From Microbacterium proteolyticum (GTDB lineage Bacteria; Actinomycetota; Actinomycetes; Actinomycetales; Microbacteriaceae), in assembly GCF_030818075.1 (NCBI RefSeq), contig NZ_JAUSZZ010000001.1:3286001-3350000 (forward strand): DNA of 64,000 bases. The letters are read 5' to 3'. The notes beneath the pieces are model-generated. The model saw nothing but the letters and a program-made list of their open reading frames with translations, had not been told where the DNA came from and made no database searches. Made by a program: the position numbers and the translations under genes. Below are positions 47,279 through 56,538 of the stretch, in pieces (position 1 is the stretch's first letter; each line of letters opens with the position of its first letter).

Positions 47279-48595
47279 CTAGAAGAGCTGCACCGGGTTG
47301 AAGATGTCGGCGAGGAAGAGCACGCCGCCCATCCCCACCAGCAGCACGACGACGACGAAAGTCACCGGCACGAGTCGCGTGGCATCCACGGGCCGGGCGA
47401 CCCGGCCGCGCACGCGCGCGAACCAGCGCTTGATCCCGTCCCAGAGCGCCACGACCACGTGCCCGCCGTCCAGCGGGAGCAACGGGATGAGGTTGAAGAC
47501 GAAGAGCGCGACGTTCAGCCCGCCCAGCAACGCGATGATCGACTGCACGCGCGCGAGGATGGGCGCCTCGACCGCGGCGATGTCGCCGGCGAGCCGGCCC
47601 GCGCCCACGACGCTCATCGGACTGTCGGCGGCGCGGGGTTGACCGGTCAGGGTGTCGGCGGCCGCCTCGTAGATGCGCGCGGGGAGGTTCGCCACGATCT
47701 GTGCGACGGCCCCGACCTGCTGGACGGTGGCATCGGCGCCGGCCCAGATCGGCTGCGGCGCGAGCGCCTCCTGCGCACGGAGACCCGCGAATCCGACGGT
47801 CTCGTACTGCGGCGCCCCCGCGGCATCCGTGACGGGGCGACCCTGGTCGTCGGTGACCGCCCGATCGGTGCTCTGCGGGGTGAACTGCACGGTCTGTTGC
47901 GCACCGTCGCGGTCGATCACCACCGACAGCGGCGTCCCCGGCGAGCGCTGGATGATCGCCGCCGCCTCGGCGAACGTCGACACCGGTGTGCCGTCGATGG
48001 ACACGATGGTGTCACCGGGCTGGATGCCGGCGGCCGCGGCGGGCGCGACCGGGTCGCTCGAGGTGCACGCCTCGCGCTGCTGGCTGGCCGGGATGACGCA
48101 TTCCGAGACGGACGCGACCGTGGTGGTGCCCTGCTGCACGCCGATCGCGCTCAGGGCGATCGTGAAGAGCACGACCGCGAGCACGAGGTTCATGAGCGGT
48201 CCGCCGAGCATCACGATGACGCGCTTCCACACCGGCAGCTTGTAGAAGACCCGGTCGTCGGCTTGGACGAGGGTCTCGGCATTGGCGTCCCGGGCGTCCT
48301 GCACCATCGTGGCGAAGAACCGCGAGCGCCGCTTCGAGGGCTCCTCACCCTCGGGGGCGGGCGGGAACATGCCGGCCATGGAGATGAAGCCGCCCAGCGG
48401 CAGGAGCTTGAATCCGTACTCGGTCTCGCCGACTCGCTTCGACCACAGCGTGGGTCCGAAGCCGATCATGTACTGACCGACTCGGACGCCGAAGAGCTTC
48501 GCGGGCAGCAGGTGCCCGATCTCGTGCAGAGCGATCGAGACGGCGAGGCCGATCACGAGCACGAGCACGCCGATGAGAAAGGCGATCGCGGTCAC
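47279..48595 (-). CDS. rseP: M50-family site-2-type metalloprotease (RseP/Rip1-like)
   Basis: 438 residues. The zinc motif HEIGH is in the first membrane helix (ALHEIGHLLPA), and the third ligand lies in NLIPLLPLDGGHVV. A PDZ domain occupies about residues 170-240 (AGIQPGDTIVSIDG). Four membrane helices are visible. Such enzymes cut anti-sigma factors and signal-peptide remnants within the membrane. The start is GTG 48595 with TATCGT 6 nt before it (leaderless). In many bacteria it neighbours dxr; here a MurE-like gene and a repeat array separate them. Confidence 0.93.
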   Translation of the reverse strand: MTAIAFLIGVLVLVIGLAVSIALHEIGHLLPAKLFGVRVGQYMIGFGPTLWSKRVGETEYGFKLLPLGGFISMAGMFPPAPEGEEPSKRRSRFFATMVQDARDANAETLVQADDRVFYKLPVWKRVIVMLGGPLMNLVLAVVLFTIALSAIGVQQGTTTVASVSECVIPASQQREACTSSDPVAPAAAAGIQPGDTIVSIDGTPVSTFAEAAAIIQRSPGTPLSVVIDRDGAQQTVQFTPQSTDRAVTDDQGRPVTDAAGAPQYETVGFAGLRAQEALAPQPIWAGADATVQQVGAVAQIVANLPARIYEAAADTLTGQPRAADSPMSVVGAGRLAGDIAAVEAPILARVQSIIALLGGLNVALFVFNLIPLLPLDGGHVVVALWDGIKRWFARVRGRVARPVDATRLVPVTFVVVVLLVGMGGVLFLADIFNPVQLF

Positions 48596-48682
48596 TCGCC
48601 GACGATACCTCCGCCAGGCTTTGAACCGCCCGTGCGGCCGCGATGCGGTGTCTGTGGGAGCCTGGGTGAGACAATGGACGGG

Positions 48683-50341
48683 ATGCCGATCGACGCCCCC
48701 TCGAACCTCCCGCCCGTGCTCCGGCCGGAGCGACCTCCCCGCCGCGACCTCGCGGAACTGGCCCGACGCTTCGGTGTGCGCACCGTGGGCGACGTCGAGG
48801 ATGTCACCCTCAGCGGCATCACCCTGGCCACGGCCGACCTGCGCGCCGGTGAGGCGTTCGTCGCGATCCGCGGCGTCAACCGCCACGGGGCCGATTTCGC
48901 CGCCACCGCCGCCGAACGCGGTGCCGTGGCGATCATCACCGACGCCGACGGCGCCGGGATCGCAGGCCCCACGGGTCTGCCGATCGTCGTCGTCGAGGAC
49001 CCCCGCGCACTGCTGGGCGAGTTGTCGGCGTGGGTCTACGGCACGGGTGCCGACGACGTCATCCCGAAGCTGCTGGCGACCACCGGCACGAACGGCAAGA
49101 CGAGCGTGTCGCACCTGCTCGAAGGCATCCTCGGCCAGCTCGGTGTCGTGACCGGGCTGTCCTCGACCGCGGAACGCCACATCGCGGGCGAGGTGATCGT
49201 CTCCCGGCTCACCACCCCCGAGGCATCCGAGTTCCACGCTCTTCTCGCGCTCATGCGCGAGCGGGGTGTCGAGGCCGTCGCGGTCGAGGTGAGCGCGCAG
49301 GCTCTCACGCGCCACCGCGTCGACGGACTCGTCTTCGACGTCGCCGGATTCACCAACCTCACCCACGACCACCTCGACGACTACGCCGATATGCGGGAGT
49401 ACTTCGAGGCCAAACTCCCGCTCTTCCGCCCGGACCGGGCGCGCCGCGGTGTCGTGTGCCTGGACTCCCCCGCCGGAGCCGAGATCGCGTCCCGCGCCGA
49501 GATCCCCGTGGTCACCATCGTCACACCGGCCATCGCGCATGACCCGTCGGCCGAGGCCGACTGGACGGTCGAGATCGTCGAGGAGCGGCAGGACGGCACG
49601 GAGTTCACCCTCACCGACGGCAGGGGCCGCTCGCTGACGACGGTCGTGCCGGTGATCGGGCGGCACATGGCGGCGAACGCGGGGCTCGCGATCGTCATGC
49701 TGCTCGAGACCGGGTACACGTGGGAGCACCTCGTCAGCACGCTCGACGGCGACCGCATCGACGCGTCGCTCCCGGGTCGCACCCAGCTGGTCTCCGGCCC
49801 CGCGGGGCCGGCCGTCTACGTCGACTTCGGGCACTCCCCCGACGCGTTCGAGAAGACGCTCGCCGCCGTCCGTCGCGTGACGCCCGGCAGGGTCGTCATG
49901 CTCTTCGGCGCCGACGGCGACCGCGACGCGACGAAACGCCACGACATGGGACGCACCGCGGTCGAGGGCAGCGACATCCTGATCGTCACCGATCACCACC
50001 CTCGTCACGAGAATCCGGATGCCATCCGCACGGTGCTCGTCGAGGGGGCGCGTCGGGCGCGTCCCGACGCCGAGATCCACGAGTTCACGCCGCCCGAGCG
50101 CGCGATTCTCGAGGCCGTCAAGCTCGTCGGCGAGGGCGACGCGATCCTCTGGGCGGGCCCCGGCCACCAGGACTATCGCGACATCCGGGGCGTCCGCACG
50201 CCGTACTCGGCCCGCGAGCTGTCGCGCCGCGCCCTGCGGGCCGCGGGTTGGCCCGTGCCGGACCCGGCGTGGCCGGTGCCGTACCCCGCCGACTCGACTC
50301 CGTCGTCCGACCCCGAACGCCCGGTCGACTTCCCCGCCTGA
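48683..50341 (+). CDS. MurE-like Mur ligase (UDP-MurNAc-tripeptide synthetase family)
   Basis: 552 residues with the three Mur domains: an N-terminal UMP-binding domain (LSGITLATADLRAGEAFVAI), an ATP domain with TGTNGKTS (about 134-141), and a C-terminal domain. MurE enzymes add residue 3 of the peptidoglycan stem. The specificity loop that reads DNPR in mesoDAP enzymes here reads DHHPRHENP (Asp at residue 437), so the substrate may be different. The Pro/Asp-rich C-terminus is an extension. ATG 48683 lies 7 nt after GACAAT; an ATG at 48674 is an alternative. It diverges from rseP. Confidence 0.85.
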   Translation: MPIDAPSNLPPVLRPERPPRRDLAELARRFGVRTVGDVEDVTLSGITLATADLRAGEAFVAIRGVNRHGADFAATAAERGAVAIITDADGAGIAGPTGLPIVVVEDPRALLGELSAWVYGTGADDVIPKLLATTGTNGKTSVSHLLEGILGQLGVVTGLSSTAERHIAGEVIVSRLTTPEASEFHALLALMRERGVEAVAVEVSAQALTRHRVDGLVFDVAGFTNLTHDHLDDYADMREYFEAKLPLFRPDRARRGVVCLDSPAGAEIASRAEIPVVTIVTPAIAHDPSAEADWTVEIVEERQDGTEFTLTDGRGRSLTTVVPVIGRHMAANAGLAIVMLLETGYTWEHLVSTLDGDRIDASLPGRTQLVSGPAGPAVYVDFGHSPDAFEKTLAAVRRVTPGRVVMLFGADGDRDATKRHDMGRTAVEGSDILIVTDHHPRHENPDAIRTVLVEGARRARPDAEIHEFTPPERAILEAVKLVGEGDAILWAGPGHQDYRDIRGVRTPYSARELSRRALRAAGWPVPDPAWPVPYPADSTPSSDPERPVDFPA

Positions 50342-50576
50342 CGCGCCGCCCGCGCCCGAGCCCGCGCGCGCCACGCCCCCGCGCCCGAGCCACGCCCGCG
50401 CCCGTGTGGCGCCCCCGCGCCCCCGCGCGCGCCCTGGGCGAAGCGCCAGCCGCCACCCGCGCCCGCGCGCGACGCCCCCCGCCCGCGTCCGCGTCACGCC
50501 CCCGCGCCCGCGCGCGCGCCACGCCCCCGCGCCGCGCCCCGGGCCACGCGCCAGCCGCCACCCGCGCCGCACCCCC
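50342..50576. repeat. Low-complexity CGCGCCC tract
   Basis: Short irregular repeats of CCCGCGCCCGAG/CGCGCGCCACGCC-type words fill this stretch. It has no coding potential I can support. It leads directly into the 110-bp tandem array. Confidence 0.6.
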
Positions 50577-50906
50577 GCTGACTTGCGCCATATACACGCG
50601 TGGCATCCTTTCCCGCGAGCATCCGGCGCAAGTCATCCCTGCCGCGCACCACGACCCGCGCGCGACGACCCGCGCCCCGCTGACCCGCTGACTTGCGCCA
50701 TATGCACGCGTGGGATCGTTTCCGGCGAGCATCCGGCGCAAGTCATCCCTGCCGCGCACCACGACCCGCGCACCACGACCCGCGCCCCGCTGACCCGCTG
50801 ACTTGCGCCATATGCACGCGTGGGGTCCTTTCCGGCGAGCATTCGGCGCAAGTCATCCCTGCCGCGCACCACGACCCGCGCGCCACGACCCGCGCACGAC
50901 GACCCG
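50577..50906. repeat. 110-bp tandem repeat, three copies, each with an inner palindrome
   Basis: Units begin near 50577, 50687 and 50797, an exact 110-bp period. Each contains TGACTTGCGCC (50579, 50689, 50799) and its inverse GGCGCAAGTCA (ending 50635, 50745, 50855) around a 35-nt spacer that includes ATATGCACGCGTGG. The copies differ by a few substitutions. The array sits between the MurE-like and dxr stops, so it is convergent and non-coding. Confidence 0.9.
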
Positions 50907-50951
50907 CGCGGCGCGGCGGAACGCCCGCGAGCGAGCCAGGCTGAGGGGGCG

Positions 50952-52034
50952 TCAGCGCGCGGCGATGACCTCGTCGGCCGCGCGACGCGCCCAGGCCTCG
51001 GCCTCGGCGAGCGACTCGCGCGTGAGGACGGTCGGCGGCTCGTGCCGGTCGACGACGCCTTCGATGATCTCGACGATGCCCAGGAAACTCAGCCGCCCCT
51101 CGTGGAACGCGTCGACGGCCTGTTCGTTCGCGGCGTTGAAGACGGCCGGGTACGTGGCGCCCGCTCGCCCGACGCGCTTCGCGAGGGCGACCGAGCCGAA
51201 CGCCTCGTCGTCGAGCGGCTCGAACGTCCACTGCGTCGCACGCGTCCAGTCCAGCGGCGCACCCACACCGCCGATGCGGTGCGGCCAGTCGAGCCCGAGC
51301 GAGATGGGCAGGCGCATGTCGGGCGGAGACGCCTGCGCGATCGTCGACCCGTCGACGAACTCGACCATCGAGTGCACGATGGACTGCGGGTGGACGGTGA
51401 CGTCGATCCGGTCGTACGGCACGTCGAACAGCAGGTGCGCCTCGATCACCTCGAGGCCCTTGTTCACCAGCGTCGCCGAGTTGGTGGTGACCACGCGACC
51501 CATGTCCCACGTGGGGTGGGCGAGCGCCTGCGCGGGCGTGACGTCCGTGAGCTCCTCGCGGCTGCGTCCGCGGAACGGGCCACCGGATGCCGTGAGCACC
51601 AGCCGCCGCACCTCGTGCGCTTCCCCTGAGCGGAGCGCCTGCGCGATGGCGGAGTGCTCCGAATCGACCGGCACGATCTGGCCCGGGGCCGCGAGGGCCG
51701 TGACGAGGTCGCCGCCGACGATCAGCGACTCCTTGTTGGCCAGGGCGAGGGTGCGCCCCTCCTCGAGTGCCGCGATGGTGGGACCCAGGCCCACCGAACC
51801 GGTGATGCCGTTGAGCACGACGTCGGCGCCGACGTCGCGGACGAGCTGTTCGGCCTCGACCGCTCCGAGGGCCACGTGCTCGACGCCGAACTCGGCAGCC
51901 TGGGCCTCGACGCCGGCGCGGTCGGTACCGGCCGCCAACCCGACGACGTCGAAGCGGCCGGGGTTGGCGCGGATGACGTCGAGCGCCTGCGTCCCGATCG
52001 AGCCGGTGGAACCGAGGATGACGACGCGGCGCAT
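50952..52034 (-). CDS. dxr: 1-deoxy-D-xylulose 5-phosphate reductoisomerase
   Basis: 360 residues. NADPH-binding [14 protein letters not shown] opens the protein; [11 protein letters not shown] and the metal/substrate loop [13 protein letters not shown] are intact, as is the C-terminal [16 protein letters not shown]. It makes MEP, the committed step of isoprenoid synthesis. ATG 52034 is preceded by TAGGCT plus 6 nt (leaderless), so dxr has its own promoter although it follows the FKBP gene by only 9 bases. The TGA stop is 45 bases from the 110-bp repeat array. Confidence 0.96.
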   Translation of the reverse strand: MRRVVILGSTGSIGTQALDVIRANPGRFDVVGLAAGTDRAGVEAQAAEFGVEHVALGAVEAEQLVRDVGADVVLNGITGSVGLGPTIAALEEGRTLALANKESLIVGGDLVTALAAPGQIVPVDSEHSAIAQALRSGEAHEVRRLVLTASGGPFRGRSREELTDVTPAQALAHPTWDMGRVVTTNSATLVNKGLEVIEAHLLFDVPYDRIDVTVHPQSIVHSMVEFVDGSTIAQASPPDMRLPISLGLDWPHRIGGVGAPLDWTRATQWTFEPLDDEAFGSVALAKRVGRAGATYPAVFNAANEQAVDAFHEGRLSFLGIVEIIEGVVDRHEPPTVLTRESLAEAEAWARRAADEVIAAR

Positions 52035-52043
52035 CCCGTCAGC

Positions 52044-53006
52044 CTACTGAGCAGCTGCGGCCGCGTGCTGCACACCGAGGATGTCGACGACGAAGACCAG
52101 AGTGGCATTGGCCGGGATCTCGCCCTGGCCGGTCTCGCCGTACCCGTCGGCCGGCGGGATGACCGCCACGACCTGCGACCCGACGGTCTGGCCCTCCAGC
52201 GCCTTCTGGAATCCGGGGACGACGCCCGTGGTGGCGAACTGCGCCGGCGCGCCCTTGTCCCAGCTCGAGTCGAAGACGGTCCCACCGTCGTAGAGGACGC
52301 CCGTGTACTGCACGATGACGGTGTCTCCGGGGTTCACGACCTCACCGTCGCCCTGGCGCAGGTTCTCGACGCGCGTCTCGGTGGGCGCGGGCGTGCTCGG
52401 CACGGTGATGGTGGGGGCGCCGTTGTCGGCGAACGTGACCGTCGGCATACCGTCGACCGGTGCCACCTCGGTGCCGTCGGCGCGCAGCGGCAGCTCCGCG
52501 ATCGTGTCGGCGACGAGGACGTAGGCGGGCGAGCCTTCGCCCAGGATGCCGGCCGGGAACGTCGAGACCGTGCGCGACCCGATGGGCACGCACGAGACGG
52601 CGGCGCCGAAGATCTGCTGCGCGTTGACGATCATGTCCATGCCGGCGGGGTCGCTCTGCAACGAGTCGAGCTCGACCGAGCCCGTCGAGGCGTCGATGAC
52701 GGTGTAATTCGCCTTCACGAGGTCGCCGGGCTGGATCTCGGCCCCGCTGCCCTCGATGAGGGTGCTGCGCTGGATGTCGGTGGGGGCGAAGCCGTCGGGA
52801 CGCGTGACGGTCACGGGACCCTGGAAGTCGCCCGCGACCTCGAGGCCGGCGGGCACCTCGCCGGTGAACGGCGTCTGGCACTGTGCGGGGTCGGCGCTCG
52901 CGCTGGCATCCGCGGTCGGCGCCTGCTCGGACGAACCGGTGCAGCCCGCGAGCAGCAACACCGCGGCGGCGGCGACGGACAGGGAAGCGATCGGGCGGAA
53001 GCGCAC
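52044..53006 (-). CDS. Lipoprotein peptidyl-prolyl isomerase with tandem FKBP domains
   Basis: 320 residues. The signal peptide has a lipobox LLAGC (VRFRPIASLSVAAAAVLLLAGC), so it is anchored outside the membrane. The C-terminal FKBP domain is canonical: VIVQYTGVLYDGGTVFDSSW, PGFQKALEGQTVGSQVVAVIPP, GYGE. The N-terminal half (about 45-165) is a diverged FKBP-like domain with GDLVKANYTVID and GAAVSCVPIGSR. It probably folds exported proteins. GTG 53006 follows GAGAGG; an ATG 11 codons upstream is possible. dxr follows after 9 bases. Confidence 0.9.
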   Translation of the reverse strand: MRFRPIASLSVAAAAVLLLAGCTGSSEQAPTADASASADPAQCQTPFTGEVPAGLEVAGDFQGPVTVTRPDGFAPTDIQRSTLIEGSGAEIQPGDLVKANYTVIDASTGSVELDSLQSDPAGMDMIVNAQQIFGAAVSCVPIGSRTVSTFPAGILGEGSPAYVLVADTIAELPLRADGTEVAPVDGMPTVTFADNGAPTITVPSTPAPTETRVENLRQGDGEVVNPGDTVIVQYTGVLYDGGTVFDSSWDKGAPAQFATTGVVPGFQKALEGQTVGSQVVAVIPPADGYGETGQGEIPANATLVFVVDILGVQHAAAAAQ

Positions 53007-53162
53007 GGAGAACCTCTCGGAGAGAACGGAAACCCCCATCCTGTCGTATCGGGCCTTTGCCGCGCCTGAGAGTCCGCCCGAGGACTCGAGCGCGTCCGGC
53101 CATGACACAGCCGCCGGGGTCCCCTTCGCCGCGTCCGCTGCGCAGCGCGGTCGGCGACCGTG

Positions 53163-53202
53163 CCCGTGCGCGCATACCCGCGAACGGTCATGCGCGCACG
53201 GG
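53163..53202. repeat. Perfect 13-bp inverted repeat before plsC
   Basis: CCCGTGCGCGCAT (53163-53175) and ATGCGCGCACGGG (53190-53202) are perfectly complementary, with a 14-nt loop. It lies 26 bases before the plsC start, next to the TAACCT -10, so it is more likely an operator or a terminator of an upstream transcript than part of plsC. Confidence 0.75.
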
Positions 53203-53228
53203 TATGCGGTGGCGAGTAACCTCGACGG

Positions 53229-53978
53229 GTGAGTTCCGACCTGCCCGCCGAACCCCCCGCAGCACGGCCGCAGCAGATGGGCGTCACCTACGTCCTGGGG
53301 CGCTCCCTCATCGCTCCGCTGGCCCGGGCGATCTACCGTCCCCGCGTCGAGGGCCGCGAGAACGTCCCGCGGACGGGCCCGGTCATCTTCGCCAGCAACC
53401 ACCTGTCGTTCATCGATTCGATCGCCATCCCCGTCGCCGCGCCCCGGCCGGTGCACTTCATGGCGAAGGCGGCCTACTTCGAGAAGTGGGCGTCGCGGCA
53501 GTTCTTCACCGCCATCGGCGCCATCCCGGTCGAGCGCGGGGCGGGGCAGAAGGCGCTCGACGCGCTCGACGAGCAGAAGGCGTTCCTCGACGACGGTCGC
53601 GCGGTGGCGCTGTACCCCGAGGGCACGCGGTCCCTCGACGGGCGCCTGTACAAGGGACGCACCGGGGTGGCCTTCCTCGCCCTGCAGACCGGTGCGCCCG
53701 TTGTCCCGGTGGGGCTGATCGGCACCGACGAAGTCATGCCGGTCGGCGCGAAGTTCCCGAGCACCACTCCGCGCATCACGGTCCGCTTCGGCACGCCGCT
53801 CGACCTGTCGCCGCACGGACCCGCGTCGTCGGGCCGCGCCCGCCGAGGCGCCACCGACGAGATCATGGCGGCCATCCACGCGCTCAGCGGGCAGGAGCTC
53901 GCGAACGCGTACAACGAGGCACCCGCCCAGAACCCGATCGAGCGCATCAAGCAGGTCCTGCCGCACGAACGCCTCTGA
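53229..53978 (+). CDS. plsC: 1-acyl-glycerol-3-phosphate acyltransferase
   Basis: 249 residues. The PlsC motifs are clear: NHLSFIDSIA (HX4D catalytic motif), KAAYFEKW, ALYPEGTRSLDG (motif III), VVPVGLIG (motif IV). It acylates lysophosphatidic acid in phospholipid synthesis at the membrane. The start is GTG 53229, reached from TAACCT by 6 nt (leaderless). It is not in an operon with the dha genes, which start 94 bases later behind their own RBS. A 13-bp inverted repeat lies just upstream. Confidence 0.93.
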   Translation: MSSDLPAEPPAARPQQMGVTYVLGRSLIAPLARAIYRPRVEGRENVPRTGPVIFASNHLSFIDSIAIPVAAPRPVHFMAKAAYFEKWASRQFFTAIGAIPVERGAGQKALDALDEQKAFLDDGRAVALYPEGTRSLDGRLYKGRTGVAFLALQTGAPVVPVGLIGTDEVMPVGAKFPSTTPRITVRFGTPLDLSPHGPASSGRARRGATDEIMAAIHALSGQELANAYNEAPAQNPIERIKQVLPHERL

Positions 53979-54071
53979 GCCCGCCTGCCCGCCCTTGACG
54001 TGACGCCGGCCGGCGAGCATCGTCGGGAGTGCGACGGCCCGCGCCGTCGATGCCACGACGAGGAGGCAGGC

Positions 54072-55067
54072 GTGAAGAAGTTCGTGAACGACCCGGGCGA
54101 CGTGCTGGCCGAGGCCCTGCGGGGGATCGACGCCGCCTACCCCGACCTGAGGGTGGATGCCGCCAACCGCCTCATCCTGCGCGCGCAGCCCACCCGTGAG
54201 GGCAAGGTCGCCCTGGTGTCGGGTGGCGGTTCAGGGCACGAGCCGCTGCACGGTGGCTTCGTGGGACTCGGCATGCTCGACGCCGCCGCCGCCGGCGAGG
54301 TCTTCACCTCGCCCACGCCCGACCAGGTGCTGGCCGCGACCCAGGCCGTCGACTCCGGTGCCGGCGTGCTGCACATCGTGAAGAACTACACCGGCGACGT
54401 CTTGAACTTCGACATGGCGGCGGAGCTCGCCGCGGCCGAGGGCCTGCAGGTCGAGGCCGTCGTCGTCGCCGACGATGTCGCCGTCCAGGACTCGACGTGG
54501 ACGGCGGGTCGCCGCGGCACGGGGACCACGGTCGTGCTCGAGAAGATCGTCGGCGCCCTCGCCGAGGAGGGCGCCGACCTCGCGACCGTCGCCGCTCTCG
54601 CGCGGCGCGTGTCCGCGGCGGGCCGGTCGATGGGCGTCGCGCTGACCAGCTGCACCGTGCCCGCGGCGGGGCGGCCGACGTTCGACCTGCCGGATGACGA
54701 GATGGAGATCGGTGTCGGCATCCACGGCGAACCCGGTCGCTCGCGGGTCGCACTGGCATCCGCCCGAGAGATCGCGAAGCTCATGGTCGACCCGATCGTG
54801 CACGACTTCGGCGAGCCGGTCGGGCCTGCGATCGTGCTGCTGTCGGGCCTCGGCGGCACCCCGCTCATCGAGCAATACCTGCTGTACGGCGAGATCGCGC
54901 CGCTGCTCGAAGAGGCGGGTGTCGACGTCCGGCGCGTCCTCATCGGCGACTACATCACCAGCCTCGACATGGCCGGCGCCTCGCTCACGGTCGTGAAGGC
55001 CGACGACGAGATGCTCCGCCTGTGGGACGCCCCCGTCGTGACCCCGGGCCTGCGGTGGGGCGCATGA
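54072..55067 (+). CDS. dhaK: Dihydroxyacetone kinase subunit DhaK
   Basis: 331 residues. This subunit binds dihydroxyacetone covalently through His in GIGVGIHGEPGR. The N-terminal GGGSGHEPLHGGFVG loop and HIVKNYTGDVLNF are typical. The start is GTG 54072 with GAGGAGG upstream. It is the first gene of dhaKLM; the stop overlaps dhaL (ATGA). With DhaL and phosphorylated DhaM it turns dihydroxyacetone into DHAP. The promoter is not obvious. Related operons may serve other ketoses, such as erythrulose. Confidence 0.95.
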   Translation: MKKFVNDPGDVLAEALRGIDAAYPDLRVDAANRLILRAQPTREGKVALVSGGGSGHEPLHGGFVGLGMLDAAAAGEVFTSPTPDQVLAATQAVDSGAGVLHIVKNYTGDVLNFDMAAELAAAEGLQVEAVVVADDVAVQDSTWTAGRRGTGTTVVLEKIVGALAEEGADLATVAALARRVSAAGRSMGVALTSCTVPAAGRPTFDLPDDEMEIGVGIHGEPGRSRVALASAREIAKLMVDPIVHDFGEPVGPAIVLLSGLGGTPLIEQYLLYGEIAPLLEEAGVDVRRVLIGDYITSLDMAGASLTVVKADDEMLRLWDAPVVTPGLRWGA

Positions 55068-55696
55068 GCGACGCCGTCTCCATCGACGACCTCGTCGCCT
55101 GGATCCGCCGGTTCCGCGACGCGGTGCAGCAGCACAAAGACGAGTTGACGCGTCTGGACTCCGAGATCGGCGACGCCGACCACGGGTCGAACATGGCCCG
55201 TGGTCTCGATGCGGTGGTCGCACGGCTCGAACCCGCCCCAGCCGACGCGGCGGAACTGTTCAAGACCGTCGGCATGACCCTGGTGTCGTCGGTGGGCGGT
55301 GCCAGCGGCCCCCTGTACGGCACGTTGTTCCTGCGCATGGGACCGGCACTGGCGTCGGACGAGGTGGATGCCGCAGCCCTCGGCGCCGCCCTGCGCGCCG
55401 GGGTCGACGGGGTCGTGGCCCGTGGCAAGGCCGAGCTCGGCGACAAGACGATGATCGACGCCCTCTCCCCCGCTCTCGACGCGTGGGACGCCGCGGCGGC
55501 CGACGGCCTTGCCGCCGCGGCGCGGGCGGCCGCGGAGGCCGCCGCGCGGGGCCGCGACGCGACCGAGCACCTCGTCGCCCGCAAGGGCCGCGCGAGCTAC
55601 CTCGGCGAGCGCAGCGCCGGTCACGTCGACCCGGGCGCGGCGTCGGCGACCCTGCTGCTCGAGGCGTTGCGCGACACCCTGGCGGGCGCCGAGTGA
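55064..55696 (+). CDS. dhaL: Dihydroxyacetone kinase ADP-binding subunit DhaL
   Basis: 210 residues, all-helical. The ADP-Mg site is in DSEIGDADHGSNMARG (Asp triad) and GGASGPLYGTL, with LGERSAGHVDPGAAS near the end. In PTS-type systems DhaL keeps ADP bound as a cofactor that is rephosphorylated by DhaM. The ATG at 55064 overlaps dhaK by 4 bases, and its stop overlaps dhaM (GTGA), so all three are translated together. Confidence 0.95.
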   Translation: MSDAVSIDDLVAWIRRFRDAVQQHKDELTRLDSEIGDADHGSNMARGLDAVVARLEPAPADAAELFKTVGMTLVSSVGGASGPLYGTLFLRMGPALASDEVDAAALGAALRAGVDGVVARGKAELGDKTMIDALSPALDAWDAAAADGLAAAARAAAEAAARGRDATEHLVARKGRASYLGERSAGHVDPGAASATLLLEALRDTLAGAE

Positions 55697-56490
55697 TCGG
55701 TCTCGTCGCCGTCTCGCACAGCCGCGCGCTCGCAGATGCGGCCGTTCATCTCGCGCTGCAGATGGGCGGAGACGACCCGCCCACGGTGCGCGTGGCCGCC
55801 GGCGGACCGGACGACGACCTCGGAACGGATGCCGTCGCCATCGCCGCAGCCATCGAGGAGGCCGACTCCGGAGACGGCGTGCTCGTGCTCATGGACCTCG
55901 GCTCGGCGATCCTCAGCGCCGAGACGGCTCTGGAATTCGTCGCCCGACCCGAGCGCGTCCGACTGAGCGCGGCTCCCTTCGTCGAGGGTCTCGTGGCGGC
56001 GGTGGTCACCGCGGCGGACGGCGCCGATCTCGAGACCGTCGCCGCCGAGGTGCGTGGCGCGGCCGAGGCGAAGGAGCGTCAGCTCGGCGGCCCGGGCGAT
56101 GCGGCATCCCCGATTCTCGCCACCGACGACGACGCCTCGACGACGGCACCGGACTCCCCCGCCTCCGGACCGGACGCCCCCGACCCGGCACCCGGGACCG
56201 CCGTGGACGGGCGCACCGTGTCGTTCGAAGCGCTCGTCGTGAACCCGTCCGGCTTGCACGCCCGCCCCGCCGCGGCTTTCGTCAAGGCGGCGTCGCAGTA
56301 CGACGCCGAGGTCCGCATCTGCGACCTCGATGCCGGCTCCGAGGAGGTCTCGGCACGCAGCCTGCTGGCGCTCATGGCTCTCGGCATCCGGCGGGGCGCG
56401 CGGGTGCGGGTGAGCGCCACCGGCCCTCAGGCCCGGCAGGCCCTCGACGACCTGCGCGCTCGCATCGACGACGGGTTCGGCGAGCGCTGA
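55693..56490 (+). CDS. dhaM: PTS phosphocarrier DhaM (EIIA-HPr fusion)
   Basis: 265 residues. Residues 1-130 are an EIIA(Man)-type domain with the phospho-His near the start in VAVSHSRALAD. A linker rich in Asp, Ala and Pro (about 145-180) follows, then an HPr domain with the active His in NPSGLHARPAAAFV. The usual C-terminal EI-like fragment of E. coli DhaM is absent. It carries phosphate from PEP via EI and HPr to DhaL. The start GTG overlaps dhaL by 4 bases. The operon ends 48 bases before a convergent regulator. Confidence 0.93.
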   Translation: MIGLVAVSHSRALADAAVHLALQMGGDDPPTVRVAAGGPDDDLGTDAVAIAAAIEEADSGDGVLVLMDLGSAILSAETALEFVARPERVRLSAAPFVEGLVAAVVTAADGADLETVAAEVRGAAEAKERQLGGPGDAASPILATDDDASTTAPDSPASGPDAPDPAPGTAVDGRTVSFEALVVNPSGLHARPAAAFVKAASQYDAEVRICDLDAGSEEVSARSLLALMALGIRRGARVRVSATGPQARQALDDLRARIDDGFGER

Positions 56491-56538
56491 GCGCGGCGCG
56501 GCGGTCTGCGCCGTCGTGCCTCCAGCGCCGGCCGGCGG

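Noticed and set aside
47279..50572. 1097-codon minus-strand frame
   Set aside because: Its C-terminal 438 residues are the M50 protease; the remainder is antisense to the MurE-like gene and reads as low-complexity sequence.
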